Part shown: piece by piece, positions 22,071-48,389 of the stretch
Layout of the letters: the number at the start of each line of letters is the position of its first letter
How positions within the stretch are numbered: position 1 is the first letter of the stretch
Origin: Gigantopelta aegis
Lineage: Eukaryota > Mollusca > Gastropoda > Neomphalida > Peltospiridae
DNA length: 64,000 bases
Assembly (NCBI RefSeq): GCF_016097555.1
Contig: NW_024533022.1
Coordinates: 1-64,000 of the forward strand
Direction of reading: 5' to 3'
Made by a program: the position numbers and the translations under genes
The notes under the pieces: generated by a model
What the model was told of the DNA's origin: nothing
The model's database searches: none
The model's input: only the letters and a program-made list of their open reading frames with translations

Positions 22071-23740
22071 AGTCAGTTGGGCATTATGTTTTTTATGTTT
22101 TTCCTCAAACTAGCTTCTAAAGGGTTGTATACATTTACTGCAGAAGTATTTCATAAGCATTAAGTTTGTTACACAAAAGGCAGTAAATTTCTTACAATGA
22201 CCTCAACAGTGTTTACGTAGTAGGCTATATGGGAGTAGGCTATATGAGCACGCCCTTCGAATTTTACAAGTGCCAAAATTACTCCTATTGATATAGATGT
22301 AAAACAATCTTATGTGTCCGTTCTTCCGCGCCCATGACCGCACCATACCAACAGCAACGCTCATGAGAAAACGTCTTTTGGCAAGGTAGACATTTGTTTC
22401 CATAGTTTGAAATGCATTGATGTATGGTTAAAAAAAGTAAATAATAAACCACAGATTTCTAATGCACGTCTACGCAGGGTATGCACCGGTTTTAAACATG
22501 CATTTATTTATTGAACCCTAACAGCAGTCTTGTTGTGACTACTACTGGTATTAAAAAAAAAAACAAAAACATTATCTGGTAGACGGATGAAATTAGTACA
22601 CACATACTTTCTCATTTGGGCCTAATTCACTAAAGGGACCATTCCAAATTACTCTACACTAAAATCCCGTATGTGCTTATCTGGTGCACATTAAATTAAT
22701 TCCAGTCCAATTCAGACCCCGAGTATCTGTCTAAAATGCGTTCACGCGCTATTTATCTTTGTGTATTGTAGCTCCTGTACTGTCTAGTGTACAATTCGAA
22801 ATCAGATTTTGCGACAGTAATAATTGTGTTATATAATAATTTTCATTGTTTTACGATCCCGTCCGAACCTCCCCCAAAGTCCCATTGGCATTCCGCCTCA
22901 TGTCATTGCCCCCCTCCCCAAATGGATTTACTGGATCCGCCACCGACTTCCTGCCATTGGTGATCAAATGCGACAGTGTTTGATGTCATAAAACGTTGCT
23001 TCATCTAGGGAGTAATCCTTGTAATTTAATTGGAACTAGACGCTTCCCACTGTATTTGAAACAAGCAGCTGATTTGTCCCTATTTAGGTTATTTACTTTA
23101 AGCGGGCAGCAGTAAGTAGTAGTGTGTATAATAAATAAAACGCTACGTAGAGCAGTTATAGCCACACATTTTAGATATTTGTTTCTATATTTTGAAATTC
23201 AGTGATGTATGGTTAACAAAAGTAATTAATAAACCACAGATTTCTAATGTACGCCTACGCAGGGTATGAACCGGTTTTAAACATGCATTCACTGAACCCC
23301 TTACAGCACTCTTTGCTGACTACTACTGGTATTCAAAAGATGACAATAGGGCATTATCTGGTAGACTAGATACATGAATACGACTTACGCTCGTATAGCT
23401 CAGTCTGTTACGGTCGAACTCAAGGATAATGGGGTGGGCTGGGGGTCTAGCTACCAGGACAGGACATCCTGCAGTGTCAGTTGTTATAGGCCTACTCAGG
23501 ATAGACATGACTGGACAGTCACAAAAAAGGGGAACATTAACAGTTTCCTTCTCTCTCCTACAATTAGTATAGTGTCCTCGTTTTATGCCTGTTGTCCGTA
23601 TACTTGTACATAAGAGCCGTCAGAGCTGATGGGGATGAGCCAGGGGACACTGGATCATCAATATTATGTACTGCATCAAAAAGAAAATCAGAATATATCA
23701 CTGACCCTCTCTGCTCTCAGTTGCTGTCACCTTCTTAACG
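22070..23740. other. Intergenic DNA with a direct duplication
   Basis: No gene recognised. A segment of about 200 bp at 22393-22590 recurs at 23173-23370 with scattered differences. Both contain CCACAGATTTCTAATG and CTACTACTGGTATT and end at GCATTATCTGGTAGAC or just before it. Confidence 0.7.
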
Positions 23741-23962
23741 CATGGGGCGGTATGTAGGGCTCGCTTGATACGCGGTCGCTCTAGGATCGATCCCCGTCGG
23801 TGGGCCCACGACTGGTATATCAAAGTCTTTGGTATGTGTCTGTGGGGAGGTGCATATAAAAATTCGCTTGCTACTAATGGAAAAATATCGCGGGTTTCTT
23901 ATAGCCTATGATTAATAAATCAATGTATTCTAGCAGTGTCGTTAAACAAAACAAAACTTTAA
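23741..23962 (+). mobile_element. SINE (family A) with internal deletions
   Basis: Head GGGGCGGTATGTAGGGCTCG, B-box region GGATCGATCCCCGTCGGTGG, and end GTTAAACAAAACAAAACTTT. Shortened in the middle. Confidence 0.88.
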
Positions 23963-23999
23963 CTTCTTATATCATATCACAACAAAGTGATTATAGGCG

Positions 24000-24700
24000 T
24001 TTTAGAGATGACATTTTACTTGGGAGTTGCCCGATATCCAACGCATGCATTTCTTGATGGCGTTTATCTTATTGATGCTTAATTACTAATTGACGCCAAT
24101 GACCCCATTCGTTAATCTCACTAGTAAGGAAAAGGCAAAGAAATACAAATAAATGTTGCACTAATAATTCCAAAACTGTTACTTGATCACGACGAGTACC
24201 TTTTCGTGACCCATAGCTAAATGGCTGATTATAAGCTTTACATTTTACGTCAGTCAAATATAGTTACTCATTCGTGTAATTTTATAGAAGCCCTGCCCCC
24301 TTTCTCATGATGAATACATTCAATATATGTCCAAATTATAAAATAATATTGGGTTATTTAAATGAAAAATAAATCAAGTCTCCTTCTTGTTAAAAACTTC
24401 GCCCTCTCAAAATTTGTGACAGAAACGACTTCGCTCTATTTGGACCTCGCGTGAGGCCTGCATAATAGTCTTATCATCAAAGCAGCAACCTAATTTCTTT
24501 TAGTTTCAATTTAACTAAATCCATTTAGGATTTAATTTAATTTAATTTTAATTTTAATATTTAACAGAATAGACAGGTTCCCCTTTCTTGATCCTCTTGG
24601 TAAAACAAACAAACAACTTTCACCAAAATCATCTTTATTTAATATTTGACATATTAACGGGGGAGGGGGGTAGGGGCAAACTCAGAATTAGTTGAGACAG
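24000..24700. other. Intergenic DNA, nothing recognised
   Basis: AT-rich, with TTTAATT-type short repeats near 24530. No exon, RNA gene or element boundary seen. Confidence 0.55.

Positions 24701-24701
<1 letters not shown>

Positions 24702-24789
<88 letters not shown>
24702..24789. repeat. (AT)n microsatellite
   Basis: About 88 bp of pure AT, immediately followed by a minus-strand SINE head. Confidence 0.95.
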
Positions 24790-24794
<5 letters not shown>

Positions 24795-24880
24795 TCGGAG
24801 AATGGGTCCACTTAGGTGATTAGATCCTATGACGCAACTACCTCAGGCGAGCGCTCAACCGACTGAGCTAGATCCCGCCT
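24795..24880 (-). mobile_element. tRNA-like SINE head, truncated
   Basis: Read on the minus strand: GGGATCTAGCTCAGTCGGTT, a GCTCGCCTGAGG segment and an imperfect B-box. Same subtype as 7287-7588. The body is absent at the AT tract. Confidence 0.75.
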
Positions 24881-25299
24881 GGTCAAACTAGGAGCGAACT
24901 GACTTGGGGCGAACTGGCATGGGTACGAAACGTCTGGTACCTTTGACAAATGACTTGGGTCTACTCCCAGCAGTAAAGTATAAACAGTCTTGCAATTCAT
25001 GTTTTTAATTATTCATACTGTTATTTAATGGACAATTTAATGATAAGAGATGGTTAATACAGATCGATGTGTTTTCCGATACTGACCACCTTCCACCCTC
25101 CCAATCCGAAAATAAAATCAATGAACCTGCTATTCTACGTCATTCATTATGTTTTTCACGGGAATTTGACGTCACTGTAATTTATACCAATACTCTATTT
25201 CAGCACAATTTAACGCATCTAACAACAAATGGAATCAAATTCGCCACTCTTAATCACTGGTTAGACATTTCATTTATCCGCAGGTCAAAGCTGCTTTAA

Positions 25300-25445
25300 C
25301 TTTAACCCAGGGTTAGGGTATATTTAACTCATGGTTAGCGCTAGCCAACGTTCGAACAACGCATTTTTCAATCGGTGATTAAATTTAACTCTGGGTTAGG
25401 CACTTAACCCAGGGTTAGCGCTAACCCAGGCTTCGAACAACCGGA
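25300..25445. repeat. TAACCCAGGGTTAG inverted-repeat cluster
   Basis: At least four copies of AACCCAGGGTTAG-type palindromic motifs, with GTTCGAACAAC between and at the end. Looks like a decayed foldback or MITE pair. Confidence 0.55.
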
Positions 25446-25849
25446 CCTAGACCTCTAATATGGTTTTTGAGTATATGTAAGAAATATAATAATACATTCG
25501 TGTCCGCTAGATACCATTTATCTTACAACTCGTTGTTTAAAACGTATCCAACTCGCTTACGCTCGTTAGATACATTTTAAAACAACAAATAGTATCTAAC
25601 GGCCAGTCATGCAGTATTCTCTGTTGGTACAACAAGGAAAATGTATTATTTAGTTTTTGTTACTTGTTTTTTAAACTACGGCTGTTTGGCGTATTATGTA
25701 TAACATAAGGTTATTTCAACACTTCGCCGAAAAAAGAGATTGAGGAAACCCACAGCCATTCATAGCCCACTCCTACCGATTGAGCAGGAAGGGTTTTCTA
25801 TGTGTACTTTTTAATAGACAAGACAGTACGTACCACGTCTTTGATGCAC

Positions 25850-26185
25850 TGTTGGTGGGGCACTGGTTAAGGTAGAGAAAAACCCGAGTGCAGAGAGTGC
25901 GATCGATCCGGCGATCCATCACACATCAGGCGACGTGGCCACGACAGTGATATCAAATACTATATAGGTATCGCCGAGCCAAATGTGTTTCTCTCGTAAC
26001 AATCCATGTTCTATGAATGGTACATCAAAGGCTTGTCTTGTCTGGGTGGAAAAAGCGTGTGAAAGATTAATTGCGATTAATGGCAAAATACTGCGGATTT
26101 CTTATTAAGGCTGTGTGTTACAGTTATCAAATGTTTGATAGCCAGTGATTAATAAGACAATGTGCCACGGATAAATGTGGCTTTC
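25850..26185 (+). mobile_element. Degenerate SINE of the family A group
   Basis: Weak head with GATCGATCCGGCGATCC, then ATGGTACATCAAAGGC, a TGGGTGGAAAAAGCGTG segment and the GATAGCCAGTGATTAATAAG block. Confidence 0.6.
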
Positions 26186-26210
26186 AATGCTAATTATTAT
26201 TAACAACAAT

Positions 26211-26294
26211 ACCCCCCCCACCCCCCCCCCCCCCCCCCCCACACACACACACATACACCAAAAACAAAAACAAAACACAAACACACACACATGT
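26211..26294. repeat. Poly-C and (CA)n tract
   Basis: About 30 C with few interruptions, then CA repeats. Confidence 0.95.
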
Positions 26295-26324
26295 GTTACT
26301 CTCAGCTGTCACAGAGAGAGAAAG

Positions 26325-26530
26325 AAAGAAAGAAATGTTTTATTTAACGACGCACTCAACACATTTTATTTCCGGTTATATGGCGTTAGATTTTGAGAGG
26401 AAACCCGCTGTCGTCACTACATGGGCTACTCTTTCCGATTAGCAGCAAGGGATCTTTTATTTGCGCTTCTCACAGGCAGGATAGCACAAACCATGGCCTT
26501 TGTTGAACCAGTTATGGATCACTGGTCGGT
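26325..26530 (-). mobile_element. SINE (family B), 3' half, minus strand
   Basis: Reverse complement shows AGCGCAAATAAAAGATCCCT, the GAGTAGCCCATGTAGTGACG region and the AACATTTCTTTC end. Cut on its 5' side by the (GA)n tract. Confidence 0.88.

Positions 26531-26603
<73 letters not shown>
26531..26603. repeat. (GA)n microsatellite
   Basis: About 70 bp of pure GA. Confidence 0.95.
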
Positions 26604-26606
<3 letters not shown>

Positions 26607-26919
26607 CCGACAGACAGACAAAATGACAGACATACAGAATGACGGAGATGACAACTATAGTCCCTCAACTATATTTTAGTCCCCTCCAGGAAGGGACTAA
26701 AACATAGTCCTTATCCCATGGGAAGTTGGTGCGCCAAATATGATAGTTTTAGGTCAATAATGGCAGAGAAACAACGATTGATACTTGTTGATACCTAACC
26801 CCTAATGTCACTCCGGGTTTTAAAACCCCGTTATTTTAGTCAAAACTCTCCAGAAATGTGCCTCCTTCACAAATGGGATTGGACTTCCATGTAGTAATCC
26901 ATGCACCTGCCTTTCTTTG

Positions 26920-26985
26920 ACACACAGTAGCCGATGTGTATTTTTGTGCTGGGGTGTCGTAAAACATTCATTCATTCCATCTAAA
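26920..26985 (+). mobile_element. 3' end of a (CATT)n-tailed SINE
   Basis: Contains AGTAGCCGATGTGTATTTTT, GGGGTGTCGTAAAACATTCA and a CATT repeat tail. The same tail type is found inverted at 59668-59946. Confidence 0.65.
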
Positions 26986-27035
26986 ACGAGCTGTGGATCT
27001 ATATACTTGTTTCCTGGCAGCTAATACAAGTAAAG

Positions 27036-27275
27036 TAAAGGTTGTTTTAATTAACGACACCACTAGAGCACATGGATTTATTAATCATTGGTTATTGAAT
27101 GTCAGACATTTGATAAATCTGGAACGTAGTATTTAGAGGTAACCGGATATTTTTGTCCATTAGTAGCAAGGAATATAATTGTATATGAACTTTTTGCCAC
27201 AGACAGGAAAGCACATACAACGGCCTTTGATGTACCAGTCGTGGTGCACTGGTTGTAGGAACCGGGAAAGAAACG
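27036..27275 (-). mobile_element. SINE (family A), minus strand, 5' truncated
   Basis: Starts with AACGACACCACTAGAGCACA and ends at GTCGTGGTGCACTGGTTGTA. Confidence 0.88.
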
Positions 27276-27529
27276 CAGTCAGACAAGGTTTAGAATATTT
27301 ACTTTTTTTACCATCAAATAATCCAGTAATATTATTAGTAATTTGCTCATTCAAACGTATAAGCTTATTGAATGTGTTAAAATAGTACACTCGGATGAAC
27401 ATTCAACATGTAATAGTTATATTGTATGTCGAGTTAATTATTACAGCACTATATTATGATAAAGTTGGTAAATATATTAAAGTAGTAAATGATTAAACAG
27501 AAATAACGCACTGGCACAAGGATTAAATT

Positions 27530-27710
27530 CCTTTTGGCCCCACAAATTGTCTCTCATATCATTACTGGGACACGATCCCATGTTAGGAATCGCACGTAGT
27601 TCCCAGACCACCAGGATAACCAGTCGCCTACCAGGACATTCTTTAGAAGAATGTTCAGTTAACCGATAACATACGAAGGACCTACGAAACAGCATATAAC
27701 AAAATCTAAG
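27530..27710 (-). mobile_element. Remnant of a tRNA-like SINE (family D)
   Basis: Minus-strand motif GGGATCGTGTCCCAGTAATG with a CTAAAGAATGTCC block. Related remnants lie at 28750-28865 and 29005-29145; all share a GCATTCTTAAATA or ACATTCTT-type edge. Confidence 0.45.
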
Positions 27711-27729
27711 TTACACCAGTTGTGGCGCT

Positions 27730-27851
27730 ACATACCACCCCTACACATGAAGATACGTTTGACCTAGATATGTTGCTGATTGTTCACCTACATAAAACAC
27801 ACATACACACTGTACCCGGAAGAAAGCCCGTCTGTACGAATCGGTTTAATA
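27730..27851 (+). promoter_or_regulatory. Conserved 5' flank of copy 3 first exon
   Basis: About 120 bp that matches the flank of copy 4 (48625-48721): GTTTGACCTAGATATGTTG, then TTCACCTACA, then GTACCCGGAAGA, ending at the ATG. CCGGAAG fits the ETS-factor core. No TATA box is evident, and the start site cannot be placed. Confidence 0.5.
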
Positions 27852-41818
<13,967 letters not shown>

Positions 41819-42206
41819 GGTATGCATATCTTATTGGTGTATTAAATATTGGTTTTACTGATGTATCCAGTACACATTGTATTGGTGTATTAAACACATG
41901 ACTATTATTTTGTTCTATATATATGAATTAAGTTTAACGATGTCCCATACTGGTGTGAAACAAAGGTAAATATAAACAAGCAATTCCAAAAGTATTAACG
42001 CTGCTTGTTTCTGGCAGAAAATGCAGACCATTGTGACATCTTCCGGGTTAACTACCATAAGTACGTGCTGTATTGTACGTACTTATAAATGAGTGCCCCT
42101 CCACTACGACACTTACAATTATTATTAACCAAGCTATGACACGTAATGGGGATAATTAACTAAAAACTGCTTCTACAAATCATTAAAGCTCGCAGAACGT
42201 TCTGAG

Positions 42207-42371
42207 GGCGGGACGTAGCCCAGTGGTTAAATGCTCGTTTGATGAGCGATCAAATGTAGCGGGTTTTCTCTTTATGACTGTTTCAAAATGACCATATGTT
42301 TGGCATCCAATAGCCGATGATTAATAAATCGATGTGCTCTAGTGGTGTCGATAAACAAAAGAAACTAACTT
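42207..42371 (+). mobile_element. SINE (family A), internally deleted
   Basis: Head GGGCGGGACGTAGCCCAGTG joins directly to AATGTAGCGGGTTTTCTC and the 3' end; the middle is lost. Confidence 0.88.
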
Positions 42372-42662
42372 TCTGAAACATTTTGCCCGTGTCAAAGTCT
42401 AGGAAACGTTACCTCTTTACAGAAAGCAACGTTTTGACGAAACATAATACAAAGATCTGTGCAAAGTTAAATACATGGACGATGATATATACCAACAAGA
42501 GACGAAATGTTATAGTGAGACCAAACTGGTTTACAAAACAGACTATCCAACTGTATTCGTTTGTAATTTTATTTTTATCTTGTTTCACATGTTTGTAGTT
42601 TCTTAAATGTGGATTGTCACAGACACAAACTATTTATTGGCTTTTTATTCCTTCTTTTGCAG

Positions 42663-42840
42663 AAACCATTATAGTGATATACGTCACAGAATTATGTTGC
42701 ACGACGTACACGTAACATTGAAACTTTCTGTTGGACTTTCACGAGGCCAATCCACGATATGCTTAATGACACGTCACAGACTAACGTGATATCTATGCAA
42801 TAACTTATATTTGGTGTGACAATAATCGACATATTTAATC
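42663..42840 (+). other. Conserved 3' exon of copy 3 (3' UTR or alternative tail)
   Basis: Acceptor TTTTGCAG. A phase 1 frame gives ETIIVIYVTELCCTTYT and stops at 42713-42715. Confidence 0.5.
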
Positions 42841-42967
42841 TATAAAAGTGCATTTTCATAGTTTAGGTTTCCTATTGAACAAAATATATATGAAAATAGT
42901 CTTATATAGTTGTATATATTGTATTTAGTTGGCTGTTTCTAAACATAGTCTTAGAGTGTGTATAATA

Positions 42968-43312
42968 AGCTGCGTTCACACTGTTTCACAATTTACACTG
43001 GTTTAACTAAACTGATATAACAAAACCAGTTTAACATGTAAGTGTGAACGCGATCGTTTTACTGTACTGGCATAGCGAAACCAGTATCTATAGCTAAAAC
43101 ACTTCGGTATGTGGTATGACTAAAACAGTTTAAATGTAAGTAAGGCGGAATGTCATTGACGTCACAGTCAGGATAAGCAGTAAGTGGTTTAGGAAGGACC
43201 TAACACACTCGAAGTCCATTGTTGTTTTGCTCAAGAGCGGAAAACTACACTTCTGACTTATACCGATATGATTTACAGTTGTTAAACGCTCGTCATTTCA
43301 AACGAAAAGTGT
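42968..43312. mobile_element. TIR-type MITE after copy 3, truncated
   Basis: Begins CTGCGTTCACACTG, as at 5892. The 3' end is cut by the SINE at 43313, and no remainder is seen after it. Confidence 0.65.
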
Positions 43313-43585
43313 AACCGGCTTCGGTGGCGCAGTGGTTAAGCCATCAGACAACAGGCTGGTAGGTACAGGGTTCGCAGCCCGGCACTGGCTCCAACCCAGA
43401 GCGAGTTCTTAAGGACTCAATGGGTAGGTGTAAGGCCACTACACACTCATCTCTCTCACTAACTACTAACCAACTAACAACTACCCCAGTGTTCTGGACA
43501 GACAGCCTAGATAGCTGAGGTGTGTGCCCAGGACATATTTGGATATAAGCTCGAAAATAAGATGAAATAAATAAATAAATAATAT
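43313..43585 (+). mobile_element. SINE (family C), full length
   Basis: CCGGCTTCGGTGGCGCAGTG head, a GGTTCGCAGCCC B-box, GCTGAGGTGTGTGCCCAGGA, and an (AAAT)n tail. Confidence 0.9.
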
Positions 43586-43589
43586 ATTA

Positions 43590-44215
43590 TATATGAGTTT
43601 TAATTATTAATTCCTCGATTACCTTTTGGTACAAACAGACGATAACAAGTAGAAGGGAGTAATTCAGAAGGTCTACTCGTTTTACTTGATCGTGAAACTT
43701 GAACTGAATTAACTAGTCTGTATCTGCTGGCTTAGAGTGTTTTTACATGCCCTATACCACTAAGGTTTCGAATATCTGCTACCAATTCTGCAGGACCCAG
43801 TCATAATGTGAAAGCAATGAAAGCAGAACTAGAGTTTGAGCAATGGCAAATGCCAAGGAATCGTTGCCCTTATGAGGGCGCTCCGAAATTATACCTACCA
43901 CCTCGGTGTAAACAGCTGTTTAATAGTGTGTTTTGAAGCGTCTGTTCGCATAATATTACTTTGTCCGCCACTGAACCCACAGGAAAGGTGGTCATTTTGG
44001 TTGTTGTTCTTTTTCTACAGAAGATAGAGCATTGCAAAATAATGGTAATAGACTTAATAATTCATTGAAAACAGATCCCTTATCGGCGTGTGCATTTTTT
44101 TATTCTGTTTATTTTATTTCAATAACATTCATTGGGATAAAACGTTTTTTTAAATTTTATTTAGCCCGCTGAGAGTATTTCAGAATAGGATGGGGTTACT
44201 GTCAGTTCAAATGTT
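43590..44215. other. Intergenic DNA, nothing recognised
   Basis: AT-rich and unassigned; no exon or element edge seen. Confidence 0.5.
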
Positions 44216-44216
44216 T

Positions 44217-44437
44217 CTGTCTGTGTGTGTTGTGTTGTGTTCTGTGGTGTGGTGTGCGTGTGTGTGTGTGTGTGTGTTGTGTTGTGTTGTGTTGTGTGTG
44301 TGTTTGTGTGTGCGTGTGTGTGTGTTTATGTATGTGTATCTCTCTGTGTATCTGTGTGTTTGTCTGTGTGTGTGTGTGTGTCTGTCTGTCTGTGTGTGCA
44401 TGTCTGTGTGTGTGTATGTGTGTGTGTGTGTGTCTGC

Positions 44438-44478
<41 letters not shown>

Positions 44479-44512
44479 TGTGTGTTTGTTTGTTTGTCTG
44501 CGTGCGTGTATG
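44217..44512. repeat. Complex (GT)n microsatellite
   Basis: GT with TGTTG, TCTG and ATGT variants over about 300 bp. All frames through it are cysteine/valine or histidine/threonine artefacts. Confidence 0.95.
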
Positions 44513-44568
44513 TGAAATTCGTATTCATCATGTTGGGGGAGGGGGTAGAGGGTTCTGATGCATTCTAA

Positions 44569-44745
44569 CCGGCCTTGGTGGTGTCTTGGTTAAGCCATCG
44601 GACATAAGGCAAGTAGGTACTGTGTTCGCAGTCAGGTACCGGCTCCCACCCATAGCGAGTTTTAACGACTCAGTGGGTAGGTGTAAGACCAGTATACCCT
44701 CTTCTCTCTCACTAACAACTAATAACTAACCCACTGTCCTGAACA
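44569..44745 (+). mobile_element. SINE (family C), 3' truncated
   Basis: ACCGGCCTTGGTGGTGTCTT head through AACCCACTGTCCTGAAC. Confidence 0.85.
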
Positions 44746-44849
44746 AAATATTATCATTTGGATATTTAGTACTTGTTTTTGTAATTATACATGTATTACT
44801 GAATACATATATTTCTATTACCTGTATGTTTTAATTTCTTTATCTTACA

Positions 44850-44851
<2 letters not shown>

Positions 44852-44919
<68 letters not shown>
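44852..44919. repeat. (AT)n microsatellite
   Basis: About 68 bp of pure AT. Confidence 0.95.
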
Positions 44920-44922
<3 letters not shown>

Positions 44923-45214
44923 GGTGGGTGGAGCGTCAAACCACACTATGTATGTATGAATGTATATATGATTTTATACATTTTAATACAGTTTAAAAAA
45001 ATACTTTTGGTTGTGGGAGTGGGTGGTGGGGGCATGGCCCCCATGCCCTCCCCTCCCCCCCCCCCCCACCTCCTGCTACTCCAGAAAACCCCCCATTCAA
45101 TCAATTTGTTAAGAATATATATATTATGTTGAAAAATTCGATAAAATTTACACTCCTCTGCGAACGAAAATGTGTGGTTTTAAATACATGTATTCATATA
45201 TAACAGTCACCATA

Positions 45215-45305
45215 ATCATCATCATTTTCTGTTACGCCTAATGGCATTTAGGGCAGCGACGAAGTTCCTCCACGCCGGTTTATCCCTTGCCAAACACCAT
45301 ACATG
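45215..45305 (-). mobile_element. LINE 3' end fragment, minus strand
   Basis: The minus strand reads W-R-N-F-V-A-A-L-N-A-I-R (from GCGTGGAGGAACTTCGTCGC), typical of the C-terminus of invertebrate LINE polyproteins. An (ATG)n-like tail follows. Confidence 0.5.
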
Positions 45306-46090
45306 CTCATAGTCAGGCCGGGAGTAATACAGTGGATATACTGATCGGTGCATTACGAATACAGAAATTTTGAATACCGGAATTGTGTAAAATTCCCGAG
45401 CGCCACCTATCGGAATGTCACTTCTACTTTCCCATTGGCCTAATGCTAAAGCTAGATAATTGAGAATGTCTGCTATTGGCCAAGTGGTTCAAGAAAGCAA
45501 TACTCGACGAAGTAGATTACTGGGACCAGGTAGGAACATTGATGTACTTGCATTTCGCTAACAGAGCTGCCTAATTTTAGCCCATTTTTAATTCACCCCT
45601 TCTTTATAAATAAAACATGTTATAAATGTAACTACATCTCCTCCCACCCCTCACCGTGGTTAGGTCAGTTGAAGGATCGTTTCCTTTTTGTGTGTGGATG
45701 GGTAAATCTATACTACCAATACTTTTCATGCTTTCCACTCATGCTTTCCATTCAAACAGAAAAGAAATGTTTCTATATCAACACACTACCGCATCAGGAC
45801 ATTCTAAAGTACATTTATTTGGTATAAGATATGTTATTATTTCGGTATTTGATCTACAGAATCAGCAAGGGCACATCATTAGCTATCCCTACCAAATAAC
45901 AGCAAGGGACGTGTATATCGACTATCTTTATACATTACAGCACATACAATGACCCTGTTATAGGACATTAGCTGAGATAGGAGGTGAAACCAGCAGGTCT
46001 ACTGAGAGTTCTTTCCAGGTAAATGTGAGTCACAGTATAGCATCCTTGCTTGTTACAACTGGTGCGGATCGAAGGGAGGTTGTTAATTCG
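45306..46090. other. Intergenic DNA, nothing recognised
   Basis: No exon, RNA or repeat family identified. Confidence 0.5.
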
Positions 46091-46094
46091 GGAC

Positions 46095-47090
46095 ACTAGC
46101 GGTGTAACGATACGGGTAGGTCGCTATGTGATACGTATCCCAATACGTGGGTCACGATACGATACCTATCCCTATAATTAATGGTACTGAAGGGATGGAA
46201 CTTATAAACATAGACGCACATCTATCTAACTATCATTTTAAACACTTTATAAGCACAGGGCCAGGTCCTAGTTATTTGGCAGTGTAAAAACTTTCAGCAA
46301 TTTCAGCTTTTTACCATTAAGTTACATATTATTTACATGATTTTGCTAAACTTACCAATGTTGGACATATCATATGTTAGTGCCCGCCGTGATGATTGCA
46401 GTAGCTCAAAACCCTTTCTCTACAAATTATATAACATCTTGAACTAGGATCACTTCCTTGTAATCATTTACAAACTAAACCAGAATCCGTATTTGGTCTG
46501 TTCTTTTTAGACTTGGTGATAAGGCTTAGCTAGTAGTGTTTTTAAGGACTGTAGCAAATTATGATACAAAGATGAAAGCTGAAAGATAAGGGTAGGGACA
46601 GACCAGACTAAGTTTGTGTTTAATGGAGTAGCTCTAAGTGCATATACATTTTCTTTTATTGAACTTGCAAACTGTTTGGCTCCATCTATAAAGAGGAAAT
46701 TAACAGTTGGAATGTTGTAAAAAAAGGTTAACATTTCCTTTTTCCAAATATTGGGATTTTTACTCAGATTGGAGTTTAGTAAATATCTGTAATTAACACA
46801 GCACCTTCAAAAAGTGTGTTTATCCACATGTGTACTTTGTGTACATAACAAATCAATTAATAAGCATAGGCTGCGTGTGTGCAGCGGATGTGCAGCTGCC
46901 ATTTTTATTGAATTTGGTGGCTGATCTCTGAATCACATTTAAATAATTATTGCTCAAATGTTAGCTAACTTACAAACTATTCATTATTAGTCGTAATGTG
47001 AAACTTAACTTTTAAAATGTTCACTATCAGTCATAATGTGATAATTTGCATTAGGAATACCCTGCCTGGACGTCATTTTTTTTGGGGGGG
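46095..47090. repeat. Segmental duplication upstream of copy 4 (partner 8210-9170)
   Basis: Same order of blocks as upstream of copy 2, including the hAT-like GGTGTAACGATACGGG edge. A stretch of about 70 bp near 46290-46350 is only in this copy. It ends at a poly-G run (47085-47113). Confidence 0.8.
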
Positions 47091-47119
47091 GGGGGGGGGG
47101 GGGGGGGGGGGTGGGGGTG

Positions 47120-48385
47120 GGGATGGGGTTTTGGGGGGAGCTAAGCTAGGCAAATCAACATTCTCGAAATATAGTTTTAAAATGTGTCTCTTTACTTTTT
47201 AACACAAAATGCCTACACCACGTTTTTTAAAAGCACATTTTGAGAAAAAAATTGGACTGGACTATTTAAGATGTTGTTTTGCCGTCTAGGTGTATCAAAC
47301 TGCCACCACGTATTGTATCTTGCACGTCCTGGAAGGAAGATAGAATTGTAACAGATAAATATCAACCTCCACTGAGAAGATTTGAACCACGAACAAGAAT
47401 CCCGCTCCTGACTTGGTTATGAGTGTATTCTTGTGTAATAACATACCCAGTCCCTAAGTCGGCTCCATTGTTACTTCCCCCGAACAGACAACTGGACTCG
47501 GTGAAGATTGGTATAGATAGGGTTTTGTATTCCGGAGAATATGGTCATACAGTTGTAACAAACCCTATAAGCAAAAATGGCATTATTAAAATATATTCAC
47601 AACTATAGTTTACATAAACAGTTCTAAAAACACCACATTAAAACACATTATACATGCATAGGTAAATGCAGATCGATAGTGCGTAACCGGTGCAGATCGT
47701 GACAGGTGAAAACATGTCAGGTGAGCGACAACGAGTGGCCACCAACTGGGTCAAACACAGCTGGCCAGTCTATTTGTTGATCGTCACTGTCCCTGGTCAG
47801 AGGTCAGATGTATAACAGCTAAATACATGTCCCTACAGGTCCTAGCCAAAGGTTTAGGTGCATGTGTTTTGTGCATAATAAAATCATTAAAACAATAAAA
47901 CCCATATGGTTACATAATTAAAACATGTAATACAAATTCAACATAAGTACAGTAATTACATTAGTGGCAATACGAACGGCTCACACGATTGGAATATCAA
48001 TATGTGATAAAATCATTCCCATCAGATTTGCCGATTCGATAGTAATCGTTATATGCGGCAAGAGATAATTCACTGACCTTCTCATCTGAAATGCGAATTA
48101 ACTATATATCCACCCCTCTCCTCCCCAGTCGGCAACATCTTTTTTCGCTTGTTATCAATATTCATTGTAAACATTTGGACCTTTCTAAACCCCTGGTCGA
48201 AATAAAATCAGCTGATAACATGCACCTTATTAGAAATATCTCGAGTCGACGTTACGTAGGTGAAAGTAATTCTTTGTTGAGCTGCAGATATAAATGAAGT
48301 GTTGAGCATGCTATAAAAACAGTCGTGCTAGAAGAAATAACGCTCATACGGCGCAGAACATAAGCTAGAGGACAACACAGATAAT
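47120..48385. other. Upstream region of copy 4, unassigned
   Basis: No exon recognised. The corresponding DNA is absent upstream of copy 2, together with the signal exon. Confidence 0.5.
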
Positions 48386-48389
48386 AAAA

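Noticed and set aside
25300-25445. Telomere-like TTAGGG repeats
   Set aside because: The motifs are palindromic AACCCAGGGTTAG units, few and spaced, not a tandem telomeric array.
44190-44568. Cysteine-rich open frames up to 113 residues
   Set aside because: All arise from a (GT)n microsatellite; every frame of such a repeat is open.
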